Position numbers and translations under genes: made by a program. Below the pieces are notes generated by a model that worked only from the letters and a program-made list of their open reading frames with translations, ran no database searches and was not told the DNA's origin. A DNA stretch of 12,589 bases from Alphaproteobacteria bacterium UBA1303 (GTDB lineage: Bacteria; Pseudomonadota; Alphaproteobacteria; Micropepsales; Micropepsaceae), in the NCBI GenBank assembly GCA_002307315.1, contig DBTZ01000028.1, positions 1-12,589 of the forward strand, given 5' to 3'. Position 1 is the stretch's first letter. Every line of letters starts with the position of its first letter. Shown here piece by piece: positions 1 to 7,101 of this stretch.

Positions 1-402
1 CCCGGCGACCCGACTTTCGAGGCCACCAAGGCGTTCATCGCCAAGTTGGGCAAGACCATCGCGGTGGCCGAGGATTTCCCCGCCTTCATCGTCAATCGGG
101 TGCTGCTGCCGATGATCAACGAGGCGGTCTATACGCTCTACGAAGGCGTCGGCAACGTCGAGGCGATCGACACCGCGATGCGCCTGGGCGCCAACCATCC
201 GATGGGTCCGCTGCAACTCGCCGATTTTCTCGGCTTGGACACCTGCCTGTCGGTGATGCAGGTCTTGTACGAAGGCCTTGCCGATTCCAAATATCGGCCC
301 TGTCCGCTGCTGGTGAAGTACGTCGAAGCCGGCTGGCTGGGCCGCAAAACCGGCCGCGGCTTCTACGATTACCGCGGCGATCACCCGGTCCCCACGAGGT
401 AA
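1..402 (+). CDS. 3-hydroxybutyryl-CoA dehydrogenase, C-terminal part (5' end outside window)
   Basis: The reading frame is open from base 1 and stops at 400-402, giving the last 133 residues. These match the C-terminal helical dimerisation domain of short-chain 3-hydroxyacyl-CoA dehydrogenases of the Hbd/PaaH type. Visible family blocks are AFIVNRVLLPMINEA, GANHPMGPLQLADF, a DSKYRP stretch and the terminal GWLGRKTGRGFYDY. The N-terminal Rossmann NAD(H)-binding domain lies upstream of the window. The enzyme interconverts acetoacetyl-CoA and 3-hydroxybutyryl-CoA, serving butyrate/PHB metabolism or beta-oxidation; which one cannot be told here. The usual PGFIVNR reads PAFIVNR, a mild change. Its stop lies 3 bases before the argH start and overlaps the argH ribosome-binding site, so co-transcription is likely. 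The family is secure, but the exact substrate is not. Confidence 0.92.
   Translation, partial: PGDPTFEATKAFIAKLGKTIAVAEDFPAFIVNRVLLPMINEAVYTLYEGVGNVEAIDTAMRLGANHPMGPLQLADFLGLDTCLSVMQVLYEGLADSKYRPCPLLVKYVEAGWLGRKTGRGFYDYRGDHPVPTR
396..400 (+). promoter_or_regulatory. Ribosome-binding site of argH
   Basis: GAGGT lies 5 bases before the argH ATG at 406 and overlaps the stop codon (400-402) of the upstream dehydrogenase gene. This supports the ATG at 406 as the argH start and suggests that translation of the two genes is linked. Confidence 0.7.
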
Positions 403-405
403 GCC

Positions 406-1788
406 ATGGCAAGCAACCAGATGTGGGGGGGCCGGTTCGCCGGCGGACCCGCCGAGATTATGCAAGCGTTCACGCCGTCGATCGATTTCGACCGGAGAAT
501 GGCCGCCGAAGACATCAAAGGCTCGTGCGCCCATGCCAGGATGCTGGTCCAAGAGGGCATCATTCCGGCGGAGGATGCCGACGCGATCCTCAAAGGTCTC
601 GCCGAAATCGCCACGGAGATTGCCGAAGGACGCTTCGTCTTCAAGCGCGAATTGGAGGACATCCACCTCAATATCGAATCGCGCCTGACCGAACTGATCG
701 GTCCGGCGGCCGGGCGCCTGCACACCGCCCGCTCGCGCAACGACCAGGTGGCGACCGATTTCCGCCTGTGGGTACGCGGCGCCTGCGGGCGGTCCGAGGA
801 TGCACTGATAACATTGATGCGGGCATTGCACGAAAAGGCGGCCGGAAACATCGATACGGTGATGCCCGGTTTCACCCATATGCAGGCGGCCCAGCCGATC
901 AGCTTCGCCCATCATCTTCTGGCCTATGTCGAGATGTTCTCCCGCGATGTCTTGCGCTTTCGCGATGCCGCCAAGCGCATGAACGAATGCCCGCTCGGTG
1001 CGGCGGCGCTGGCCGGAACCCCCTACGCGATCGATCGCGAGTTTACCGCCCGCCAGCTCGGTTTCGATAAGCCGATGCGCAATTCGCTCGACGCGGTATC
1101 GGCGCGCGATTTCGCCCTCGAATACCTTGCCGCGGCGACCATCGCGGCGACGCATCTCTCCAAGCTTGCGGGCGAAATCGTGCAGTGGTGCTCGCCCGGC
1201 TTCGGCTTCGTGACGCTGTCGGACGCCTTTTCGACCGGCTCGTCGATCATGCCGCAGAAACGCAACCCCGATGCCGCCGAACTCGCCCGCGGCAAGGCCG
1301 GCCGGGTCTTGGGCGACTTCACGGCGCTCGCCGCCGTCGTCAAGGGGCTGGTGCTCGCCTACGGCAGCGATCTGCAGGAGGACAAGGAACGGGTATTCGA
1401 CGCGGCCGATACCTTGGAGCTGACCCTGGCGGTGATGGCAGGCATGATTCGGGACATGACCCCGAACAAGGAAAAGATGCGCGCCGCCGCATCGGCCGGC
1501 TTTCCGACGGCCACCGATCTGGCCGATTGGCTGGTGCAAACCCTGAAAAAGCCTTTTCGCGAGGCCCATCACATTGCCGGCGCCATCGTCAAATGCGCCG
1601 AGGACCGCCACTGCGACCTCGAACACGTGCCGCTCGCCGATATGCAAGCGATCGAACCGGCCATTACCGAGGCGGTATACAAGGTCTTGGGCTTGGATGC
1701 GTCGCTGGCGGCGCGGATGAGTTACGGCGGAACGGCGCCGAATCGGATCAAGGAACAGATTGCCTTTTGGCGGGACAAACTGAGATGA
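406..1788 (+). CDS. argH: Argininosuccinate lyase
   Basis: The 460-residue product matches the usual length of about 460. It cleaves argininosuccinate to arginine and fumarate, the last step of arginine biosynthesis, as a cytosolic homotetramer of the fumarase/aspartase superfamily. Visible landmarks are the N-terminal MWGGRF, the TARSRNDQV block (about 108-115), the THMQAAQP block (157-164) with the catalytic His158, and the superfamily signature GSSIMPQKRNPD (278-289), whose serine at about 280 is the catalytic base in the flexible loop. The usual second lysine of QKKNP is Arg here, a common variant. The ATG at 406 is supported by GAGGT 5 bases upstream. The stop overlaps the next start as ATGA (1785-1788), so the following lipoprotein gene is probably translationally coupled. 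A run of seven G (425-431) encodes the conserved Trp-Gly-Gly. Confidence 0.98.
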   Translation: MASNQMWGGRFAGGPAEIMQAFTPSIDFDRRMAAEDIKGSCAHARMLVQEGIIPAEDADAILKGLAEIATEIAEGRFVFKRELEDIHLNIESRLTELIGPAAGRLHTARSRNDQVATDFRLWVRGACGRSEDALITLMRALHEKAAGNIDTVMPGFTHMQAAQPISFAHHLLAYVEMFSRDVLRFRDAAKRMNECPLGAAALAGTPYAIDREFTARQLGFDKPMRNSLDAVSARDFALEYLAAATIAATHLSKLAGEIVQWCSPGFGFVTLSDAFSTGSSIMPQKRNPDAAELARGKAGRVLGDFTALAAVVKGLVLAYGSDLQEDKERVFDAADTLELTLAVMAGMIRDMTPNKEKMRAAASAGFPTATDLADWLVQTLKKPFREAHHIAGAIVKCAEDRHCDLEHVPLADMQAIEPAITEAVYKVLGLDASLAARMSYGGTAPNRIKEQIAFWRDKLR

Positions 1789-1964
1789 GAATGGGAAAGT
1801 CCTCGTTCGTCGCCGTTCTTGTCGTCGCCCTGGCGACGCTTGCCGCCTGCGGCACCAAGAGCGATCTGGTGCCGCCCGGCGATAAAGCCACCCCGCCCCA
1901 TCGTCACCGCGATGTCGTCAACGACCACAATCCGTCGCAACCGCCCGCCCCGATCGGCCAATGA
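1785..1964 (+). CDS. lptM: Small outer-membrane lipoprotein, LptM/YifL-like
   Basis: The product is 59 residues, starting at the ATG that overlaps the argH stop (ATGA, 1785-1788). It ends at the TGA that overlaps the lysA start (ATGA, 1961-1964). A basic N-terminus (MRMGK) leads into a hydrophobic segment and a lipobox LAAC with Cys22. Gly at +2 predicts no inner-membrane retention, so an outer-membrane lipoprotein is expected. After the cysteine, CGTKSDLVPPGDKATPP resembles the start of mature E. coli LptM (YifL), followed by a short His/Pro/Asn-rich tail. E. coli LptM assists oxidative maturation of the LptD/LptE LPS translocon. The assignment rests on this similarity and on the known argH-adjacent/lysA-adjacent placement of such lipoproteins in proteobacteria. 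An internal ATG at 1791 would shorten the protein by two residues. Lipoprotein nature is near certain; the LptM function is inferred. Confidence 0.82.
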   Translation: MRMGKSSFVAVLVVALATLAACGTKSDLVPPGDKATPPHRHRDVVNDHNPSQPPAPIGQ

Positions 1965-3232
1965 ACCACTTTCACTACAAAGGCGGCGTATTGCACGCCG
2001 AAAACGTCAGCCTGACGGACATCGCCGATGCCGTCGGCACGCCGTTCTATTGTTATTCCACCGCCACTTTGGAACGGCATTTCAAGGTGTTTTCCGCAGC
2101 GCTGCCCAAGGATTCGCTGGTGGCGTTTTCGGTCAAGGCCAACAACAATCTGGCGGTCCTCAAGACGCTGGCGAACCTGGGGGCCGGAGCCGACGTGGTT
2201 TCGGGCGGCGAATTGAGGCGCGCGCTGGCCGCCGGAATTCCCCCGGACAAGATCGTCTTCTCCGGCGTCGGCAAGACGAAAAATGAACTTACCGCCGCGC
2301 TGGCCGCCGGGATCTATCAGTTCAACGTCGAATCCGAGCCCGAACTGATCGCGCTCGATCGGGTTGCCGAAGGTCTGAACCGCAAAGCGCCGGTCGCCAT
2401 CCGCATCAATCCCGATGTCGACGCCCATACCCACGCGAAAATTTCCACCGGTCATGCCGAGACCAAATTCGGTATCCCCTGGAGCCGCGCACGCGACGCG
2501 TATGCGCTGGCGGCATCGCTTGGCTTTATCGACATCGTCGGCATCGACATGCACATCGGCAGTCAGGTCTCCGATCTTGCCCCATTCGAGGCCGCCTTCG
2601 CCAAATTGACGGACTATGCCAAGGAATTGCGCGCGAGCGGCTTTGCGATTTCCCGCATCGATTTCGGCGGGGGGTTGGGCGTACCCTACCGCTCCGACAA
2701 TGCCCCTCCGCCCGATCCGTCGGAGTACGGCCGGCTCGCCGCCGGCGCCCTGAAGGGGCTCGATGCCCAGTTGATCGTCGAGCCGGGCCGGTTGATCGCC
2801 GCCAACGCCGGGGTGCTGGTGGCGACCGTCACCTACGTCAAGCATGGGGAAAACAAGGATTTTCTCATTCTCGACGCCGGCATGAACGATCTGATCCGCC
2901 CGGCGATGTACGATGCCTATCACGGCATCGTAGCGGTCGAGGCCCCCTTACCGGACGCGCCGTTGCACGATTACGACGTAGTCGGGCCGGTGTGCGAAAC
3001 CGGCGATTGCTTCGCCCGCGCTCGCCCCCTGCCGCCATTAAAATCCGGCGACGCCGTGGCGATTTTGGCTGCCGGGGCCTATGGCGCGACAATGTCCTCG
3101 GCTTACAATGCCCGCCCGCCCGCCCCGGAAGTCCTGGTCAAGGACGACGCTTACGCGGTGGTGCGGCCGAGACTGGACGATGACGCATTCCTCACCGCCG
3201 ACCGAATCCCAGACTGGCTCCGAAAAGCTTAA
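1961..3232 (+). CDS. lysA: Diaminopimelate decarboxylase
   Basis: The 423-residue PLP enzyme decarboxylates meso-2,6-diaminopimelate to L-lysine, the last step of the DAP pathway, in the cytosol. It is a fold-type III (alanine racemase-like) barrel plus C-terminal beta domain. Visible residues are the PLP lysine Lys59 in AFSVKANNN, HIGSQ (198-202), the phosphate-binding glycine loop FGGGLGVPY (235-243), EPGR (274-277), the CETGD motif (345-349) whose cysteine completes the active site from the other subunit, and YGATMSSAYNARP near the end. The ATG overlaps the stop of the lipoprotein gene as ATGA. Its last 53 bases overlap the next gene. There is no sign of damage. Confidence 0.98.
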   Translation: MNHFHYKGGVLHAENVSLTDIADAVGTPFYCYSTATLERHFKVFSAALPKDSLVAFSVKANNNLAVLKTLANLGAGADVVSGGELRRALAAGIPPDKIVFSGVGKTKNELTAALAAGIYQFNVESEPELIALDRVAEGLNRKAPVAIRINPDVDAHTHAKISTGHAETKFGIPWSRARDAYALAASLGFIDIVGIDMHIGSQVSDLAPFEAAFAKLTDYAKELRASGFAISRIDFGGGLGVPYRSDNAPPPDPSEYGRLAAGALKGLDAQLIVEPGRLIAANAGVLVATVTYVKHGENKDFLILDAGMNDLIRPAMYDAYHGIVAVEAPLPDAPLHDYDVVGPVCETGDCFARARPLPPLKSGDAVAILAAGAYGATMSSAYNARPPAPEVLVKDDAYAVVRPRLDDDAFLTADRIPDWLRKA

Positions 3233-5507
3233 GCGCTTTTTATGGGTGGCGTGGACGTTCGCGGCGTTCGAGCGGCTGTGGCCCCGGCTATGGCCGGCCA
3301 GCGGCATTGCCGGGCTGTTCGCCGCCCTGGCCTTAAGCGGTCTCTTGCCGCTGCTTCCCTGGCCGTTGCACGCGCTAATCCTTGCCGCCGTCGTCAGCGC
3401 GCTGGCCCTGACCTTACATTTTTCCCTGCGCCGTTTTTCCTGGCCGGCACGGCGCGAGGGCGCGCGAAAATTGGAGCGCGACAGCGGGCTTAATCATCGG
3501 CCGATATCCGAGGCCGACGATACGCTGGCTGTGGGAGGCGGCAACGCCGTCAGCGAAGCATTGTGGCGGGCGCACCGGCAGCGGCGCATCGATCCCGCGC
3601 AATTGCGGCTCGCTTTGCCGACATCCGCCTTGGCAATGCGCGATCCCAAAGGGTTGCGTTTCGTCGTGCTGGCCCTGATCGGCTTCGGCTTGATCTTTTC
3701 CTGGGGGGGATGGGGAACGCGGTTCGCCTCTGCCTTCGGCCCGGCGGCCTATGCCGATGCCGACCTGGATGCCTGGATCGACCCGCCCGCCTACACCGGC
3801 GAGGCGCCGGTCTATCTGACCGACCGGGGCACTTTGGCGGTTCCCGCCGGTTCGACGCTGAATCTGAGGGTACACGGCGTGACCCGTGCGCCCTATCTGT
3901 CTATGGCGGCAGCGCATTTTCCTTTTCTGGCCCATGCCGGCCTTCATCTCGACGGCGCCGGCGGCGAATATGTCGGCCGCACGGAGCTGACCGAAGACGT
4001 TCGCATCCGCCTCAGAGCCGACGGACGCAGCTTGGGCAAATGGAATATCCGCGCTGTCCCCGATCTTAAGCCGGCGATCCGGTTTGCCGCCAAGCCGGCG
4101 CGCGGCGAACGCGAAATGTTGAAACTGTCATATGCGGCGCATGACGATTACGGCGTGACCCATGTGCGCGCCTTTATCCGCCCGGCGGACGGAAACGGAA
4201 AAATGTTGACGCTCGACCTCGACGCACCGCCGGGCAAGGACGTCGCTCAGACGGTCTATCGCGATTTGACCGATCAGCCCTACGCCGGGGGGCAGGTCGA
4301 CATCGTGCTGGTGGCCTCGGATGCGAGCGGCAACATCGCCCTGACCGAACCTGAACGTATCACCTTGCCGGCGCTTCACTTCACCGATCCTCTGGCCAAG
4401 GCGCTGATCGAAGTCCGCCGCGACCTGGCGACCAGGGGGCTTGCCGCCAAAGGAAAGGCGGCGATTGCGCTCGATGCTTTCACCCTCGCCCCGGAACGCT
4501 ATTTCGAAGGGCGCATGCCCATTTATCTGTCCCTTCGCAGCGCCTTTTGGGGGACGCAAAGCGCGCGCCATCCAGACGATCTTTCCCGCATCGAAGCGCT
4601 TCTTTGGCAAACCGCGGCGGCGCTGGAGCACGCCGGCGTCCTGCCGCTGGCCGAGGCCTTGCGCCGCCAGCAGCAGGAAATCGCCCATCTCATCGCCTCC
4701 GGGGCGTCGCCCGACGAAATCGACGCCGCGCTCGGCCGCTATGCCCGGCTGTTGCAACAATACCTGCAAGCGCTGGCGCGCGCCGCCCCCACGGACAGGG
4801 CCACGGCCGAAACCGGCACAAAAATGCTCGAACCGAAGGATCTTGCCGCGCTGATGGCGGCCATCCAGGAAATGACCCAGGCCGGCGACAGGACGAAGGC
4901 GGTCGAGCTTCTCGCCTTTCTGCAGAATTTGGTCGAAAACCTGAAGATGGCAGGCGGATCGTCGGCGCCCCCCCCGGGAGACAGGGCGCTGAAGGCGTTG
5001 AGCGATTTGATGGGTCGGCAGAGGCTTCTGCTCGATAAGACCTTCCGCGAAAGCCAGCATGCGGGCGATCCCAAGGACGGCGGCGCCAAAGGATTGGCCA
5101 AGCAACAGGGCGCGCTGAAAGACGAGCTATCGGAGGCCCTCAAGGGACAGAAGAAACCGCAAGGCAACTTGAAACATGCCGAAATTCTGATGGGCCAAGC
5201 CCGCGATGCGCTTGCCATCGGCGATTTGCCGCGCGCCGGCACCTTGCAGAAATACGCGCTCGAAGCCTTGCGTAAAGCAGCCGGGGCGATAGCGAACGGC
5301 AAACCGAATCCGGCAGGGAATGCCGACCCGTTCGGCCGCAAAGCCGACGCCGGCGGCGGGACCGGAGACGGCGACACGAAAGTGCCCGACTCTTCGACCT
5401 TGCGCCGCGCCCGCGACATTCTCATCGAATTGCGCAAACGCGCAGGCGAAACGAACCGGCCCAAGGACGAGCGCGATTACATCGATCGATTGCTGAAGCA
5501 GTTCTGA
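3180..5507 (+). CDS. TIGR02302 (DUF4175) family membrane protein, function unknown
   Basis: The product has 775 residues if the ATG at 3180 is used, inside the end of lysA. It matches the alphaproteobacterial TIGR02302/DUF4175 family, which has no established function. The N-terminus carries ERLWPRLWP followed by two hydrophobic segments (about 37-57 and 62-82) and a third at about 158-178. A probably periplasmic beta-rich part follows, beginning DAWIDPPAYTGEAPVYL with a VPAGSTLNLRVHG block (about 198-233). The rest is long, Ala/Gln/Leu-rich and helical (about 400-690), then a Gly/Asp-rich linker, and ends in the family hallmark helix with ERDYIDRLLKQF. The 3180 start is chosen because it includes the whole N-terminal conserved block; GTG at 3246 would lose ERLWP's leading residues. 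A run of eight C (4968-4975) lies within the frame. Its position after lptM and lysA hints at an envelope role, but that is inference. Confidence 0.87.
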   Translation: MTHSSPPTESQTGSEKLKRFLWVAWTFAAFERLWPRLWPASGIAGLFAALALSGLLPLLPWPLHALILAAVVSALALTLHFSLRRFSWPARREGARKLERDSGLNHRPISEADDTLAVGGGNAVSEALWRAHRQRRIDPAQLRLALPTSALAMRDPKGLRFVVLALIGFGLIFSWGGWGTRFASAFGPAAYADADLDAWIDPPAYTGEAPVYLTDRGTLAVPAGSTLNLRVHGVTRAPYLSMAAAHFPFLAHAGLHLDGAGGEYVGRTELTEDVRIRLRADGRSLGKWNIRAVPDLKPAIRFAAKPARGEREMLKLSYAAHDDYGVTHVRAFIRPADGNGKMLTLDLDAPPGKDVAQTVYRDLTDQPYAGGQVDIVLVASDASGNIALTEPERITLPALHFTDPLAKALIEVRRDLATRGLAAKGKAAIALDAFTLAPERYFEGRMPIYLSLRSAFWGTQSARHPDDLSRIEALLWQTAAALEHAGVLPLAEALRRQQQEIAHLIASGASPDEIDAALGRYARLLQQYLQALARAAPTDRATAETGTKMLEPKDLAALMAAIQEMTQAGDRTKAVELLAFLQNLVENLKMAGGSSAPPPGDRALKALSDLMGRQRLLLDKTFRESQHAGDPKDGGAKGLAKQQGALKDELSEALKGQKKPQGNLKHAEILMGQARDALAIGDLPRAGTLQKYALEALRKAAGAIANGKPNPAGNADPFGRKADAGGGTGDGDTKVPDSSTLRRARDILIELRKRAGETNRPKDERDYIDRLLKQF

Positions 5508-5526
5508 TTATTCTGCCCAGGGTTCG

Positions 5527-5534
5527 AAAAAAAA
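5527..5534 (-). terminator. T-tract downstream of the phosphoribosyltransferase gene (weak terminator candidate)
   Basis: On the minus strand, eight consecutive T lie about 20 bases past the hpt stop, in the 46-base convergent gap with the TIGR02302 gene. I cannot fold a convincing GC-rich stem immediately before them, so an intrinsic terminator is only possible. The plus-strand operon also has no visible terminator here. Confidence 0.2.
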
Positions 5535-5553
5535 GATTGCAAAGGCGAAAGGC

Positions 5554-6066
5554 TCACACCGCCTTGCCGATATAGGGCAGAGCGCGGTCCTTGCCGTCGT
5601 CGTCCATGCCGTAGCCGACGATGAATTCGTCCACCTTGGTGAAGGCGGCGAAATCGGCCTTGGCCACGGCATCCTCGCGCAGCTTGTCGACCATCACCGC
5701 CGTCATCACCTGACTGGCGCCGAAATCGAAGGCAAGATCGCACGCCTTTTTCATGGTGTGGCCGCGATCGAGCACGCCGTCGATCAGAAGCACGTTTTTG
5801 CCGCGGATATTCTCGGTCGGCGGCACCAGTATTTTCATCTGCTTGCCGGCGTTGTGGCCGACATAACTGCGCAGCCAGATGAACTCGGTGGGCAGCGAAT
5901 AGCCTTCGTAGGTCAGGGCGCGCAGCAGATCGGCGGCAAACACGTAAGCGCCGACCAGAATGGGGGCGGCGACTTGCGGTTTGAAGGGAGAGGTGGCGAT
6001 CTCATGTGCCAAGGCCTTGATACGGTCGGCAATTTTCGATTCGGAAAACAATATCTCACGATGCAT
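5554..6066 (-). CDS. hpt: Hypoxanthine phosphoribosyltransferase family protein
   Basis: The 170-residue type I phosphoribosyltransferase is of the 6-oxopurine salvage kind (hypoxanthine/guanine + PRPP to IMP/GMP). Alignment by eye to E. coli Hpt gives FIWLRSYVG (flexible loop II), NIRGKNVLLI, the PRPP loop at 95-104, the VDK strand, EFIVGYGMD (147-155) and LPYIGKAV at the C-terminus. The PRPP loop reads IDGVLDRGHT, where E. coli has VEDIIDSGNT: the second acidic residue is Gly97, while the presumed catalytic base Asp100 is kept. Loop I (ILVGAYVFAADL) lacks the basic residue of LRG/LKG and the region is about three residues shorter. It may be a true Hpt with a lineage-specific loop, or a related enzyme of other specificity. 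The ATG follows the upstream gene by 9 bases, so the two are probably co-transcribed. The family call is firm; activity is less sure. Confidence 0.86.
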   Translation of the reverse strand: MHREILFSESKIADRIKALAHEIATSPFKPQVAAPILVGAYVFAADLLRALTYEGYSLPTEFIWLRSYVGHNAGKQMKILVPPTENIRGKNVLLIDGVLDRGHTMKKACDLAFDFGASQVMTAVMVDKLREDAVAKADFAAFTKVDEFIVGYGMDDDGKDRALPYIGKAV

Positions 6067-6075
6067 GGTTTTTCT

Positions 6076-6936
6076 TTACTCGTCGGCCCTGGCGAAACGC
6101 ATATCGAGATGCCGCGCGGCCGGAGGCGGACTCGAAACCCGGGTAGAGAAACGCGTGGACTGCCCCGGCCCCAGAGTCAAGACGGACGGCGAAAAGGTCC
6201 AGTGGTAAAGTTCGTGGCGCTCGTCGGTCAGCAACGCGGCGCGGATCTGGGGCAGCGACATCGGCTCTCGGCCGCGGTTGACGATCGTTCCGGTGACCAT
6301 CAGCATCGGCTGACCGTCCTCGATGCCTTCGGTTTGCGTCAGGCTTTCGATGAAGAGACCGTCGTTGACCGGCTTGAATCCCAGTTTGGCGTAGAGCGAG
6401 GCCGATTGCGGCCAGCCGGCCACCACCTGTTCGCGATAGGTCAACGCCGCCCAGCCGATCGCCAGCACGACGCCAACCAGGGCCAGCCAACCCAATCCGA
6501 CCCCGGCTATCGCCATAACCGGAACCCGGCGTTTCTCCGTCTCGGCCAGCGGCGGCGCTGCGGAAAACCCGTCGGCGGATTCCGGCTCCCGGCGCAGAAC
6601 CGGTTCCGACGGCGCTTCGGTGGCGGCCGCCGCGCCGTCGTCTTGGTCATCGGCTCGATAGAAGGTCTCGGCCGGCGGCTCCGCGGCCGGCTCGGCCTCG
6701 GCTAAAGCAGCCGTCTCGACCGCACCCTCGGCTTCGGCTTCGGACACGTCCTCGGATTCGGGCGCCGGCTCGGATGGCGGCGGTTCCTCGACGAATAATT
6801 CGGCGTCGGGATCGGGGTCGGGCATCTGGTGCCAGGTGTGGCCGCATTTGGCGCAGCGCACGGTGCGGCCTTCCGACGGAAATTTACTCCCGTCGACTTC
6901 GTAACGCGTCGCACATGCCGGACAGGTCAGGATCAT
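6076..6936 (-). CDS. MJ0042-type zinc-ribbon and DUF3426 single-pass membrane protein
   Basis: The product has 286 residues from the ATG at 6936-6934. That start is chosen because the zinc ribbon conventionally begins MILTCPAC; an upstream in-frame start would add 21 unrelated residues. Residues 5-31 form the MJ0042 ribbon, CPAC...CAKC (Cys5, Cys8, Cys28, Cys31), followed by the typical HTWHQ. Residues about 40-135 are an acidic Ala/Pro/Glu-rich linker of low complexity. One transmembrane helix lies at about 138-165, then a DUF3426-like C-terminal domain, probably periplasmic, with GTIVNRGREPMSLPQIRA and TFSPSVLTLGPGQSTRF. Molecular function is not established for this family. The gene is divergent from ftsE and upstream of hpt. 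The domains are clearly seen; a sensory or scaffolding role at the membrane would be guesswork. Confidence 0.87.
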   Translation of the reverse strand: MILTCPACATRYEVDGSKFPSEGRTVRCAKCGHTWHQMPDPDPDAELFVEEPPPSEPAPESEDVSEAEAEGAVETAALAEAEPAAEPPAETFYRADDQDDGAAAATEAPSEPVLRREPESADGFSAAPPLAETEKRRVPVMAIAGVGLGWLALVGVVLAIGWAALTYREQVVAGWPQSASLYAKLGFKPVNDGLFIESLTQTEGIEDGQPMLMVTGTIVNRGREPMSLPQIRAALLTDERHELYHWTFSPSVLTLGPGQSTRFSTRVSSPPPAARHLDMRFARADE

Positions 6937-6972
6937 GCCGCCACCGCCGAAACCCTTGCACAATTCTTTTAA

Positions 6973-7001
6973 AAAGTATGCACACCGGAAGGTTACCACA
7001 A
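6973..7001 (-). promoter_or_regulatory. Candidate sigma70-type promoter for the zinc-ribbon/hpt pair
   Basis: On the minus strand TTGTGG (7001-6996) and TACTTT (6978-6973) are separated by 17 bases. Each hexamer matches the consensus at only about three positions, so support is weak. The predicted start would give a leader of about 30 bases before the ATG at 6936. Confidence 0.27.
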
Positions 7002-7033
7002 GGTAGGAAACCTGCGGAAATTCCGATATTGGC

Positions 7034-7048
7034 GGAGGTGACGCCTCC
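7034..7048. promoter_or_regulatory. 15-bp palindrome in the divergent intergenic region (possible operator)
   Basis: GGAGGTGACGCCTCC has 5-base perfect arms GGAGG/CCTCC. The symmetry runs to the central A apart from one mismatched pair. It lies between the divergent zinc-ribbon gene and ftsE, 18 bases upstream of the candidate ftsE -35 box and outside both predicted transcripts. It is therefore more likely a DNA-binding site than an RNA hairpin. It could also be chance in GC-rich DNA. Confidence 0.3.
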
Positions 7049-7065
7049 TTACCTCAGGTTTGGGT

Positions 7066-7095
7066 TTGAACCGCGGCCCCGCCTGCCGCTATGGT
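7066..7095 (+). promoter_or_regulatory. Candidate promoter of ftsE, leaderless-type spacing
   Basis: TTGAAC (7066-7071) and TATGGT (7090-7095) are 18 bases apart. The predicted start point, about seven bases beyond the -10 box, coincides with the ftsE ATG at 7102. No Shine-Dalgarno sequence precedes that ATG, consistent with a leaderless mRNA. Confidence 0.38.
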
Positions 7096-7101
7096 CTGCC
7101 T

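Noticed and set aside
1904..2923. 339-codon minus-strand frame opposite lysA
   Set aside because: It is a shadow of lysA with Gly/Arg/Asp-rich composition and no domain.
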